From DATDMG01 sp036518955 (lineage in GTDB: Bacteria > Actinomycetota > Actinomycetes > Actinomycetales > Kineosporiaceae): DNA of 19,967 bases. The position numbers were made by a program, and so were the translations under genes. The notes under the pieces are model-generated. The model had not been told where the DNA came from, ran no database searches, and worked only from the letters and a program-made list of their open reading frames with translations. Positions 13,822 through 19,967 of this stretch are shown piece after piece. Numbering within the stretch: position 1 is the stretch's first letter; the number at the start of each line of letters is the position of its first letter. The DNA is taken from positions 1-19,967 of the forward strand of contig DATDMG010000191.1 in assembly GCA_036518955.1 (NCBI GenBank), written 5' to 3'.

Positions 13822-14862
13822 ATGAGTCAAGGCCGAGGCAATGAGGGGTCTTCATTCAGTCGACCGCCCGCTTCACCGGCAAGGGCGCGGTTTGGTGAGG
13901 CGGTGGGAAGAGTGGTCCATGTGAAGGGAACGGAAGGGTCGACTCCTCGTGACCCGGCCGACGCGGCACCGGTCGACACCTTTCCCGAGGAACTGACGCG
14001 GAGGGACGTCGAGGCTCCGCCGGGATTGGTGTACTCCACTGTTGGGATCGACACGACGCAAGCGAACATCGCGCGTGTCTACGACTATTGGTTGGGCGGC
14101 AAGGATAATTACGAGGCGGATCGCAGGGTCGGTGAGACCGTGCGGGACCTGGCACCGTGGATCGTCCGGGGTGTGCGGGCGAACCGGGAATTTCTGGTCC
14201 GCGCGGTGACCCGGCTCGCCGAAGCGGGGGTCGACCAGTTCCTGGACATCGGGTCGGGGCTTCCGACGATGCGCAACGTTCACGAGGTGGCCCAGCGGGT
14301 GAAACCGCATTCTCGGGTGGTCTATGTAGACAATGACCCGATGGTCCTGGCGCATGCTCGGGCGTTGATGGGAACGGACGCGGGTACCTGGATATGCCGG
14401 GGTGATCTGCGGGAACCGGGTGACCTGCTGGATGTTCCCGAGGTCAGAGACGCGCTGGACTGGGGTCGGCCGGTGGCGGTGCTGATGATCGCTGTGTTGC
14501 ATTTCCTGGCCGATCAGGACGGCCCGGCCGACGTCGTCCGCACCTTGCGGGACGAGATGGCACCGGGGAGTTATCTGGTGGTCTCGCACACCACCCCGGG
14601 GAACCAGGACCTGCATGCCGGGATGCCCGCCGCGATCCGGGAGTACACGCAGAAAGTGGGGCCGTTCACACCCCGAACCCGCCCGGAGGTCGAGAAGTTG
14701 TTGGACGGTTTCGTGATGGTGCCCCCGGGGCTGGTCGACGTGGAAGCCTGGCCCGACCTGACCTGTCACACCGCGGCGCCGGTACCGATGGTGGCCGGGC
14801 TGGCGCGGTGGGACGGCCCCCGGGTGACCGCCGCGGGTGCCCGGTGGGGAAGCCCCTGGTGA
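13822..14862 (+). CDS. S-adenosylmethionine-dependent methyltransferase, DUF574 type
   Basis: The family hallmark IDTTQANIARVYDYWLGGKD lies at residues 76-95. FLDIGSGLPT (140-149) is the SAM-binding loop, VVYVDNDP (Asp170) the acidic residue that binds the ribose, and GDLREP follows. The C-terminal part has the usual MPAAIREYTQKVGPF and GLVDVEAWP segments. The family is abundant in actinomycetes and its substrate is generally unknown. From ATG 13822 the protein has 346 residues, about 60-70 more than usual, and no ribosome site precedes that ATG. GTG codons at 13912 or 13921, preceded by GGTGGGAAGA, may be the true start. It is transcribed away from the XRE-TPR regulator and followed by a hypothetical gene and a DUF397 gene, a frequent actinomycete grouping. 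Confidence 0.87.
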   Translation: MSQGRGNEGSSFSRPPASPARARFGEAVGRVVHVKGTEGSTPRDPADAAPVDTFPEELTRRDVEAPPGLVYSTVGIDTTQANIARVYDYWLGGKDNYEADRRVGETVRDLAPWIVRGVRANREFLVRAVTRLAEAGVDQFLDIGSGLPTMRNVHEVAQRVKPHSRVVYVDNDPMVLAHARALMGTDAGTWICRGDLREPGDLLDVPEVRDALDWGRPVAVLMIAVLHFLADQDGPADVVRTLRDEMAPGSYLVVSHTTPGNQDLHAGMPAAIREYTQKVGPFTPRTRPEVEKLLDGFVMVPPGLVDVEAWPDLTCHTAAPVPMVAGLARWDGPRVTAAGARWGSPW

Positions 14863-14906
14863 ACCGCTCCCGGTTCCCGCCCCCGATTCCCCCGATGGAG
14901 ACGCGG

Positions 14907-15416
14907 ATGGTCTCGTTCGGGGTCGGCGTCCTGGCCGTGGACGAGCTCGTCCGGAGCCTGGACCGGCGGATATCGGACCAGAGCACTGACCATGGCACTG
15001 GTCGTGGCGCGAGTCCGGCTCGCCGGAAAACCGTGGACAAGCCTCCGGACGGGTGGTCGGGTCGGCCGGGGAAACGGTGGGGGGTGGTGGAGTCGGGGCG
15101 GCTGGAAGTCGCGATGGCCGCGTACGTGTGGGGCTACTTTCTCTTGGACACGATCGAGGTCGGCGCTGAGGAAGGTCCGACCGGGCCCGGCTGGTCGCGG
15201 GTGGGTCGGCTCGCGTCGGTGGCCGAGGCGGAGGCGCTGGTGGTGCACGGTCCGGTGAACCCGGACGTGTGCGATCTGCTGGCCGCGCAGTTGCGGCTGG
15301 TGGTCCGAGTGGTCCGCGACGTGATCGACCGTCCGGTGGTCAGCGAGTCGCCGGGGCGGGTGGGCGCGTGGGGTGCCGCGCCGCAACCGCCCATCGGACA
15401 CGACGGCGACCGGTGA
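14907..15416 (+). CDS. Hypothetical protein downstream of the methyltransferase
   Basis: The product has 169 residues from ATG 14907, chosen because GGAG lies six bases upstream. The frame is also open further upstream, with an ATG at 14895 and a start at 14808 that would overlap the methyltransferase gene. It begins MVSFGVGVLAVDELVRSLD. A polar, basic middle part follows (residues about 25-65), then a compact block with AAYVWGYFLLDTIEVGAEE and a helix LLAAQLRLVVRVVRDVIDR near the C-terminus. There are no catalytic motifs, signal peptide or membrane spans. Codon use is strongly GC3-biased, supporting coding. I do not recognise the family. Its position between the methyltransferase and DUF397 genes suggests co-transcription, and a large hairpin lies just after its stop. 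Confidence 0.6.
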   Translation: MVSFGVGVLAVDELVRSLDRRISDQSTDHGTGRGASPARRKTVDKPPDGWSGRPGKRWGVVESGRLEVAMAAYVWGYFLLDTIEVGAEEGPTGPGWSRVGRLASVAEAEALVVHGPVNPDVCDLLAAQLRLVVRVVRDVIDRPVVSESPGRVGAWGAAPQPPIGHDGDR

Positions 15417-15422
15417 CGGCAC

Positions 15423-15473
15423 CCCCGGGGAGACCCGTTCCCGCCCCCCTCGGGAACAGGGTTCTCCCCGGGG
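15423..15473 (+). terminator. Compound nested hairpin between hypothetical and DUF397 genes
   Basis: CCCCGGGGAGA (15423-15433) pairs with TCTCCCCGGGG (15463-15473). Inside, CCC (15434-15436) pairs with GGG (15459-15461), and TTCCCG (15438-15443) with CGGGAA (15451-15456) around a CCCCCCT loop. It lies 7 bases after one stop and 47 bases before the next start, so it is either a terminator or a leader structure. Confidence 0.7.
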
Positions 15474-15520
15474 ACTGGGGGGTTTCGCTAGAAACGACTG
15501 ACACAGCGACGAAAGGAATG

Positions 15521-15760
15521 ATGACCGTGTACGTGAACGGAATGTCCGCGACCCACCTGGGGAACGCGGACTGGCGCAAGAGCGCCCGGAGCAACTCCTC
15601 GGGTAACTGTGTGCAGGTGGCCCGGCTGGACGACGGGCAGGTCGGCGTGCGGGACTCCAAGCACCCTGACGGCCCGGCCCTGATCCTCACCGGCGCCGAA
15701 GCGGCGGCATGGGTCCGTGGCCTGAAGTCCGGCCAGTGCGACCACCTGATCACCGCCTGA
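15521..15760 (+). CDS. DUF397 domain-containing protein
   Basis: The product has 79 residues and contains the full DUF397 signature: ADWRKSARSNSSGNCVQVA, then VGVRDSKHPDGPALILTGAE and AAWVRGLKSGQCD. The family is restricted largely to actinomycetes, where its genes usually sit beside XRE regulators and act in small signalling pairs that affect development or antibiotic production. AAAGGA precedes the starts: ATG 15518, ATG 15521 and GTG 15527 are all possible, and 15521 has the best spacing. The upstream leader contains a strong compound hairpin and the gene is followed by a long terminator hairpin. The nearby XRE-TPR protein lacks the usual DUF5753 look, so it may not be the partner. Confidence 0.92.
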   Translation: MTVYVNGMSATHLGNADWRKSARSNSSGNCVQVARLDDGQVGVRDSKHPDGPALILTGAEAAAWVRGLKSGQCDHLITA

Positions 15761-15778
15761 TCGGGCGTCACCGCTGAC

Positions 15779-15825
15779 GGGCAGGGGCACGCCGTTCCTC
15801 GAGGCGGGACGGCGCGCCCCTGCCC
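15779..15825 (+). terminator. Long hairpin after the DUF397 gene
   Basis: GGGCAGGGGC (15779-15788) pairs perfectly with GCCCCTGCCC (15816-15825). After one mismatched base on each side the stem continues CGCCGT/ACGGCG around a 13-base loop. It starts 18 bases past the stop codon. Confidence 0.8.
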
Positions 15826-15934
15826 TCCACCACCCACGACAAGCAGGGACAAGGAGCAGCTCACGTACGTGCGCCGGCGAGATCGCCTCGAGCACCTGGA
15901 TCACGGCGAGCCGCTCCGCGGACTCGCGCCGGTC

Positions 15935-16023
15935 GTAGCGACGCGCCGCCACGGTGACGCCGTCGAGGTGCGCGACAGCAAGGACCCGCACGGCCCGGTG
16001 CTCCGCTTCACCCCGGATCGACG
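15935..16023 (+). pseudogene. DUF397 fragment
   Basis: The frame reads ATRRHGDAVEVRDSKDPHGP, then VLRFTPD, which is the central and C-terminal part of a DUF397 domain with its DSK and F-T-P signature. The N-terminal WRKSxxS half and the last helix are missing. No start with a ribosome site gives a sensible protein, and the frame runs on into a different frame of the next gene. It lies just beyond the intact DUF397 gene's terminator and directly before the truncated glycosyltransferase, so it marks a recombination junction. Confidence 0.7.
15943..15972 (+). repeat. 30-bp direct repeat, right copy
   Basis: This copy matches 11340-11369 at 29 of 30 positions in the same orientation and lies within the DUF397 fragment. 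The two copies are 4.6 kb apart. Confidence 0.8.
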
Positions 16024-16026
16024 CCC

Positions 16027-16046
16027 GCTCACCGCTCACCGCTCAC
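16027..16046 (+). repeat. 7-bp tandem repeat at the DUF397 / glycosyltransferase junction
   Basis: GCTCACC is repeated twice and followed by GCTCAC (16027-16046). It lies between the end of DUF397 homology (about 16020) and the start of WecB-family homology (about 16052). Confidence 0.75.
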
Positions 16047-16074
16047 GCGCCGAGGGCCGCAACTCTTCCATGAC

Positions 16075-16581
16075 GTGCTGGACGTCGCAGGCCGCACGGG
16101 CGTGCGGCACTACCTGCTGGGTGGCTCCCCCGAGACCCTGACGGCCCTGCGGACGAGGATCGCGGTCGATCAACCGGAGGCGGTCGTGGCCGGGGCCTGC
16201 AGCCCCCCGTTCCGCCCGTTGACCGCTGCCGAGAAGGCAGAGATCTACGAGGACATCCGCGCCTGCGGCGCTCAGATCGTGTGGGTCGGGCTGGGGACGC
16301 CGAAGCAGGACTTCGAGGCGCGCGAGGTCGCCCGTGCGCTCGGCGTCACCGCCGTCGCGGTGGGTGCCGCGTTCGACTTCGCCGCGGGCCTGAAGCCGGA
16401 GGCGCCGCAGTGGCTGCAGGGCTCGGGGCTGGAGTGGGGGTACCGGCTGGCGACCGAGCCGAGGCGGCTGTGGCGACGCTATCTGTTCGGCAACGCCCGG
16501 TTCCTGGGCATGGTGGCCCGCCACCTCGCTGACCGGGGCCGCGACGCGACCGCGCGCCCGTGGGAGGTGACGACGCGTTGA
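16075..16581 (+). CDS. WecB/TagA/CpsF-family glycosyltransferase, N-terminally truncated
   Basis: Homology to the WecB/TagA/CpsF family (transfer of an aminosugar to a lipid-linked acceptor in surface-polysaccharide synthesis) is clear. Motifs are GVRHYLLGGSPETL at 9-22, VWVGLGTPKQD at 69-79, VAVGAAFDFAAG and the C-terminal LEWGYRLATEPRRLWRRYL. GTG 16075 is the first usable start but has no ribosome site, and family-like sequence (GPQLFHDVLDVAGR) continues in frame upstream to about 16052, where it meets the DUF397 fragment. The family usually has some 70-80 further N-terminal residues that carry active-site positions, so this copy is probably inactive or a fragment. Its stop overlaps the next gene's TTG start. 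It may still be transcribed as the first gene of the glycan operon. Confidence 0.8.
   Translation: MLDVAGRTGVRHYLLGGSPETLTALRTRIAVDQPEAVVAGACSPPFRPLTAAEKAEIYEDIRACGAQIVWVGLGTPKQDFEAREVARALGVTAVAVGAAFDFAAGLKPEAPQWLQGSGLEWGYRLATEPRRLWRRYLFGNARFLGMVARHLADRGRDATARPWEVTTR
16562..16580 (+). promoter_or_regulatory. Strong ribosome site deciding a TTG start
   Basis: GGGAGGTGA (16562-16570) lies seven bases before TTG 16578, giving an ideal Shine-Dalgarno distance. The upstream GTG at 16560 falls before this site. TTG overlaps the preceding gene's TGA as TTGA. Confidence 0.8.
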
Positions 16582-18047
16582 CGGGCCTGTACGTTCTCGT
16601 CGCCGGACCGGACGGGACCGGCAAGTCCACCATCGCCCACGGGGTCGAGGCAGCGCTGCGCACCGCGGGCATCCCCGTCCGGACGAGCCACTGGCGGCCC
16701 AAGGTGATCGCCGGTGTCCGGTCCGCGGGCCCGGAGACGGTCGACCGACCGCACGAGCAGCCACCACGCTCGGCTCTCACCGCGGCGGCCAAGCTGGCCG
16801 TGGTCTATGCCGACCACCTCATCGGCGGCCACACCGCCTGGCGGCGGGCCCGGCGGGACGCGGTCCTGATCGTCGAGCGGGGTTGGCTCGACGTGCTCGT
16901 GGACCCGCGCCGCTACCGGGTCAGCCGTCGGCTCGCGGCGCTCTGGGCGCGCGGCGGGCGCGCCCTCCCGAAGGCGGACGTCGCCCTGGTGTGCGCCGGG
17001 GACAGCACGATCATCCACGCGCGCAAGCCCGAGATCGGCGTCGCGGAGGTCGGTCGTCAGTGCGAGGTGTGGGCGCGGTCGGCGCACCTGGCCGCCCGGG
17101 ACGTCGTCGTCCTGGACACCGTGCGGCAGCCGGTGGACGCCGCGGTGCGGGCCGCGACCGACGAGGTCCTCGGGCGGCTGCGCGACGGGGACGGGTGGCG
17201 GCGGGTTCCGCTGACGCCCGGGCGGCTCTCCGTGCGGTCCCGGGGCCCGTTCGAGGTCAGCCGCCTGTACCGGCCGCACACCGCTCGCGCCAGGCTGGCC
17301 ACCGCGGTGGAGCGACGTCTCCCCCTGCTTCCGCGACCACCCATCGGCGCTCCGGTCCCCGGCCTGGGTGATCTCTGGACGCTCCTGGGCATGGAACCGA
17401 GCGCTGTGGGCGCGATGCGTTCGTCGGCGCCCGGGCGGTGGATCCTCGCCGCGTCGTCGCCGTCCGGGGACTGCGTCATCAAGGTGGGCCGAGGGGACGA
17501 CGCCGGGCTGCGGAACGAGGCACGCCTGCTGTCCGTCCCGCTGGCCGAAGGTCTCACCTGGAGGCGGCCGGTCACGCTGTTCACCGGTCCGTGGCGGGAC
17601 CGGTTCGTGGTCGCGACCGTCGCCGAAGACGTGCGCCCCGGCGAGGAGGTGCCGTTCGACACGGCGTTCGAGCTGCTCCTCGGGTTGCGGCACGCCACCC
17701 GGGACGGCGGTCCGGTGACCCACGGCGACTTCGCGCCGTGGAATCTCGTGCCCACCGCGGCCGGCCCGCTGCTGCTCGACTGGGAAGAGGCGCGGGTCGG
17801 CGACGAACCGCTGTGGGACCTCACCCACTACCTCGTCGTCAGCGGGGCACTGTTGGGCCGCTACACACCTGCCACCGTGCTGGACCTGCTGACCGGCTCC
17901 GGTTCCGCCGGAGAACGTCTCCTCGGCGACACCGCCTCGACGGCCGGCCCCGACCGACACGTGCGCCAGTACCTGACCTCGATCCACCCCCGGGACGCGC
18001 GGGTCCGCCGCTTCCGTGACGAGCTGCTGACCGGACTCGGCGCATGA
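16578..18047 (+). CDS. Fusion: P-loop nucleoside-kinase-like domain + aminoglycoside phosphotransferase-like kinase domain
   Basis: The protein has 489 residues from TTG 16578. The N-terminal 210 residues form a thymidylate-kinase-like P-loop domain: LVAGPDGTGKST gives the Walker A loop at 10-18, and LIVERGWLDVLVDPRRY carries the family-like arginine/aspartate region. The C-terminal part (about 280-489) has the APH/choline-kinase signature HGDFAPWN at 382-389 (Asp384, Asn389) and LLLDWEEA (Asp401 for metal). Such fusions occur in actinomycete exopolysaccharide clusters, where they may phosphorylate a sugar or a lipid-linked intermediate, but the substrates are not known. The neighbours are glycosyltransferases on both sides, overlapping by TTGA upstream and ATGA downstream. 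The N-terminal domain is not expected to make dTTP precursors given this context. There is no membrane span. Confidence 0.83.
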   Translation: MTGLYVLVAGPDGTGKSTIAHGVEAALRTAGIPVRTSHWRPKVIAGVRSAGPETVDRPHEQPPRSALTAAAKLAVVYADHLIGGHTAWRRARRDAVLIVERGWLDVLVDPRRYRVSRRLAALWARGGRALPKADVALVCAGDSTIIHARKPEIGVAEVGRQCEVWARSAHLAARDVVVLDTVRQPVDAAVRAATDEVLGRLRDGDGWRRVPLTPGRLSVRSRGPFEVSRLYRPHTARARLATAVERRLPLLPRPPIGAPVPGLGDLWTLLGMEPSAVGAMRSSAPGRWILAASSPSGDCVIKVGRGDDAGLRNEARLLSVPLAEGLTWRRPVTLFTGPWRDRFVVATVAEDVRPGEEVPFDTAFELLLGLRHATRDGGPVTHGDFAPWNLVPTAAGPLLLDWEEARVGDEPLWDLTHYLVVSGALLGRYTPATVLDLLTGSGSAGERLLGDTASTAGPDRHVRQYLTSIHPRDARVRRFRDELLTGLGA

Positions 18048-19273
18048 AGGTCCTGATGAGCGCGTACGCCTGCGAGCCCGGCCGCGGCTCCGAACCGGGA
18101 GCCGGCTGGGCCTGGGCCACCGCGGCGGCCCGCCGTCACGAGGTCTGGGTGCTCACGCACAGCACCAACGCGAGAAGTATCGAGGCGGTCCTCGCGCAGG
18201 ACGAGAGCCTCCGGGCCACGTTCCACCCGGTCTTCCTCGCCAATCCCGGCCCGATCCGCCGGCTGCGCACCAAGGGGCCCGCACGGATCCTCTACTACGC
18301 CATCTGGCAGCTGTGGACGGCGCGGCGGGCCGCGCTCGCCCTCCATCGCGAGCAGGCGTTCGACATCACCCATCACGTCACGTACGCGACCGACTGGCTC
18401 CCGTCGGCTGTTTCCGCGGTGCGGGACGTTCCGTTCGTGTGGGGCCCGGTGGGTGGGGCGTCGAGCGTGGCCAGCCCCCTGCTGTGGTGGCAATGCGGTG
18501 CCCGGACCGCGCTGTCGGAACTGCTCCGGGCCTGCCTCCTGGTCCCGGCGCGGATCATCGTGGGGGGCCGGGAATCGCGGCGCGCGAGCCTGGTCCTGGC
18601 CCAGAACCGGGACGTCGCGCGGGCCTTTCGCCGGGCACCGGTCCGGGTGACGCAGAATGTGGCCCTGACCGACCTGCCGAGCCGGCCCGACCCCGACCCA
18701 CACCGCCCTCGGGACGCCGACGGGCCACCGATCGCCGTCTACGCCGGTCGCCTGCTGGGGTGGAAGGGGCTGCGACTCGCCCTTTCTGCGCTCCGCCACC
18801 CCTCGGCGCGCGCCTGGCACCTCCATCTGTACGGCGACGGGCCGATGCGCGGACCTCTGCAGCGACTGGCCCGCCGCTGGGGGATCCAGGACCGGGTCGT
18901 CTTCCACGGCGTCGTGCCTCGCGACACGGTCCTCCACGCCATCCGCGACGCGTCGGTCTTCCTGTTCCCCACACTGCACGACGGCTCACCCTGGGCTCTC
19001 GGCGAGGCTCTCACCCTCGGATGCCCCGCGGTGTGCATCGACTCCGGCGGCGCCGCCACGATGGTGTCCCAGGCCCATGGCGTGGTGGTCCCGCGATCCC
19101 GCCGACTCGCCGCCGACCTCGCCCACGCTCTCGACGCCGCCCGCCAGCTGTCCGGCGGCACGGACCAGTGGCACCTCGACCGCCTCCCGGCACTCCTCGA
19201 CGAGCTCTACCAGCAGGCAGGAGCCCGCGGTGGCACGCGACGGCCCACGTCCATGGCAGGGGATCCGGCGTGA
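18044..19273 (+). CDS. GT4-family glycosyltransferase
   Basis: The protein has 409 residues with the GT-B layout of GT4 retaining glycosyltransferases. The N-terminal Rossmann half starts MKVLMSAYACEPGRGSEPG, whose Gly-rich loop binds the acceptor. The C-terminal half has AVYAGRLLGWKGL (234-236 AGR, donor phosphate region), LHLYGDGP and DGSPWALGEALTLGCP. The E-x7-E element reads D313-x7-E321, with Asp replacing the first Glu. It probably transfers a sugar from a nucleotide donor to a lipid-linked glycan on the inner membrane face. ATG 18044 overlaps the kinase-fusion stop, and its own stop overlaps the next start (GTGA). Donor and acceptor cannot be told from the sequence. Confidence 0.88.
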   Translation: MKVLMSAYACEPGRGSEPGAGWAWATAAARRHEVWVLTHSTNARSIEAVLAQDESLRATFHPVFLANPGPIRRLRTKGPARILYYAIWQLWTARRAALALHREQAFDITHHVTYATDWLPSAVSAVRDVPFVWGPVGGASSVASPLLWWQCGARTALSELLRACLLVPARIIVGGRESRRASLVLAQNRDVARAFRRAPVRVTQNVALTDLPSRPDPDPHRPRDADGPPIAVYAGRLLGWKGLRLALSALRHPSARAWHLHLYGDGPMRGPLQRLARRWGIQDRVVFHGVVPRDTVLHAIRDASVFLFPTLHDGSPWALGEALTLGCPAVCIDSGGAATMVSQAHGVVVPRSRRLAADLAHALDAARQLSGGTDQWHLDRLPALLDELYQQAGARGGTRRPTSMAGDPA

Positions 19274-19967
19274 GGGTCTGCGTCGTTCACTCCTACTACT
19301 CCAGCTCCCAGCCCAGCGGCGAGAACACGGTCGTGGACCTACAGGTGCGCACGCTCCGGAGGCTCGGGCACGAGGTCCACCTGATCGCGTATCGCACCGA
19401 CGACCTCAGCCGGAGCCGGACCTATCCCCTGACATCCGCGACTCGCGTGGCGACAGGCCGAGGGGGCTCGCCGCTCCGGCAGTTGGAGAGGCTGGCGCCG
19501 GACGTCGTGCACGTCCACAACCTGTTTCCCAACGTGGGTGCCGGGTGGCTGACCGCGTGCCCGTACCCGCTCGTGATGACGCTCCACAACTTCCGCTCCG
19601 TCTGCGCCGCGGCGACGCTCTACCGCGACGGGCACTCCTGCCGGGAGTGCCTGGACCAGGGACCGCACCGATCCGTCGTCCACGGGTGCTACCGCGGATC
19701 CCGGACGGCCACCGTTCCGCTGTGGCTCGGCACCCGCGTGCCCCGGCGCGACGCGCTGCTCACGGCACCGGACATCCTGATCACCCTGTCGGCACAAGCA
19801 AGGGCGATCTACGAACCGCTCGTCGGCCAGAAGCCCGTGGAGTGCCTGCCCAACCCGGTCGAGTCCGCCACCCAAGCGCAGCTCACGCTCCCGGACGATG
19901 CATGCTGGCTCTACGCAGGCAGGCTCACCCCGGAGAAGGGCGTGCTTGACCTGCTCGCCGCGTGGCC
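19270..19967 (+). CDS. GT4-family glycosyltransferase (partial, C-terminus beyond right edge)
   Basis: The frame is open from GTG 19270 to the right edge (232 codons). AGGGGA lies six bases upstream, and GTGA overlaps the previous gene's stop. It starts MRVCVVHSYYSSSQPSGEN, continues with DVVHVHNLFPNVG and LVMTLHNFRSVC, then a cysteine cluster (Cys124, Cys127, Cys140: SCRECL and HGCYRGS). It reaches WLYAGRLTPEKGV, the start of the nucleotide-sugar-binding half. The HxHNL and cysteine cluster are typical of a GT4 subgroup in capsule and exopolysaccharide operons. The E-x7-E motif lies beyond the edge. Confidence 0.87.
   Translation, partial: MRVCVVHSYYSSSQPSGENTVVDLQVRTLRRLGHEVHLIAYRTDDLSRSRTYPLTSATRVATGRGGSPLRQLERLAPDVVHVHNLFPNVGAGWLTACPYPLVMTLHNFRSVCAAATLYRDGHSCRECLDQGPHRSVVHGCYRGSRTATVPLWLGTRVPRRDALLTAPDILITLSAQARAIYEPLVGQKPVECLPNPVESATQAQLTLPDDACWLYAGRLTPEKGVLDLLAAW

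Noticed and set aside
15488..16039. Minus-strand open frame with a coding-like stretch near 15865-15950 (reads RRYDRRESAERLAVIQVLEA)
   Set aside because: It is antisense to the intact DUF397 gene for much of its length and the family is not recognisable. The short coding-like part could be a relic but cannot be supported.
16578..17210. Housekeeping thymidylate kinase (tmk)
   Set aside because: The domain is fused to an APH-like kinase and sits inside a glycosyltransferase operon, so a role in dTTP synthesis is unlikely.
16479..18979. Two long minus-strand open frames opposite the kinase fusion and GT4 genes
   Set aside because: The Pro/Arg/Gly-rich translations lack domains, while the plus strand has intact kinase and glycosyltransferase motifs and coupled starts.

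Overview
The window comes from a high-GC actinomycete. GC is about 70% or more over most of it, codon third positions are almost all G or C, starts are GTG/TTG/ATG with GGAGG-type ribosome sites, and it carries actinobacterial families (DUF397, S-adenosyl methyltransferase of the DUF574 type, XRE-TPR regulators, CHAT proteins). A Streptosporangiales-like genome (Actinomadura or a relative) would fit, but that is inference only. No rRNA, tRNA, CRISPR array or intact insertion sequence was seen.

Layout. (1) 1-2547: a NylB/class C beta-lactamase-like serine hydrolase, cut by the left edge (minus strand), divergent from an ATP-grasp ligase (plus strand). The ligase is followed by a strong hairpin. 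(2) 2548-4297: two small secreted proteins separated by long stretches with no recognisable gene. The first is clearly AT-richer than its surroundings; the second looks like a secreted NTF2-like protein. (3) 4370-11304: a CHAT-peptidase locus. A helical TPR-like protein (minus strand) diverges from an operon of a decayed CHAT gene, a 660-aa CHAT protein and a 1133-aa TPR-CHAT protein. The genes are joined by ATGA overlaps. The two intact CHAT proteins keep the His/Cys dyad. This is the best candidate for a conflict or signalling system in the window.

(4) 11305-16023: an accessory segment. It holds an XRE-TPR regulator and a creatininase-family amidohydrolase in a two-gene, low-GC operon (minus strand), then a DUF574 methyltransferase, a hypothetical protein and a DUF397 protein (plus strand). 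DUF397 relics sharing a 30-bp direct repeat (29/30 identical) lie at both ends of this segment. (5) 16052-19967: a glycan-assembly operon. It contains a WecB/TagA/CpsF-type glycosyltransferase lacking its N-terminal part, a fusion of a P-loop nucleoside-kinase-like domain with an aminoglycoside-phosphotransferase-like kinase, and two GT4 glycosyltransferases, the last cut by the right edge. Successive genes overlap by stop/start (TTGA, ATGA, GTGA), so the operon is probably translationally coupled and makes an extracellular or capsular polysaccharide.

Functions are assigned by reading motifs, without database searches. Family names rest on recognisable signatures, while substrates and pathways are inferred.
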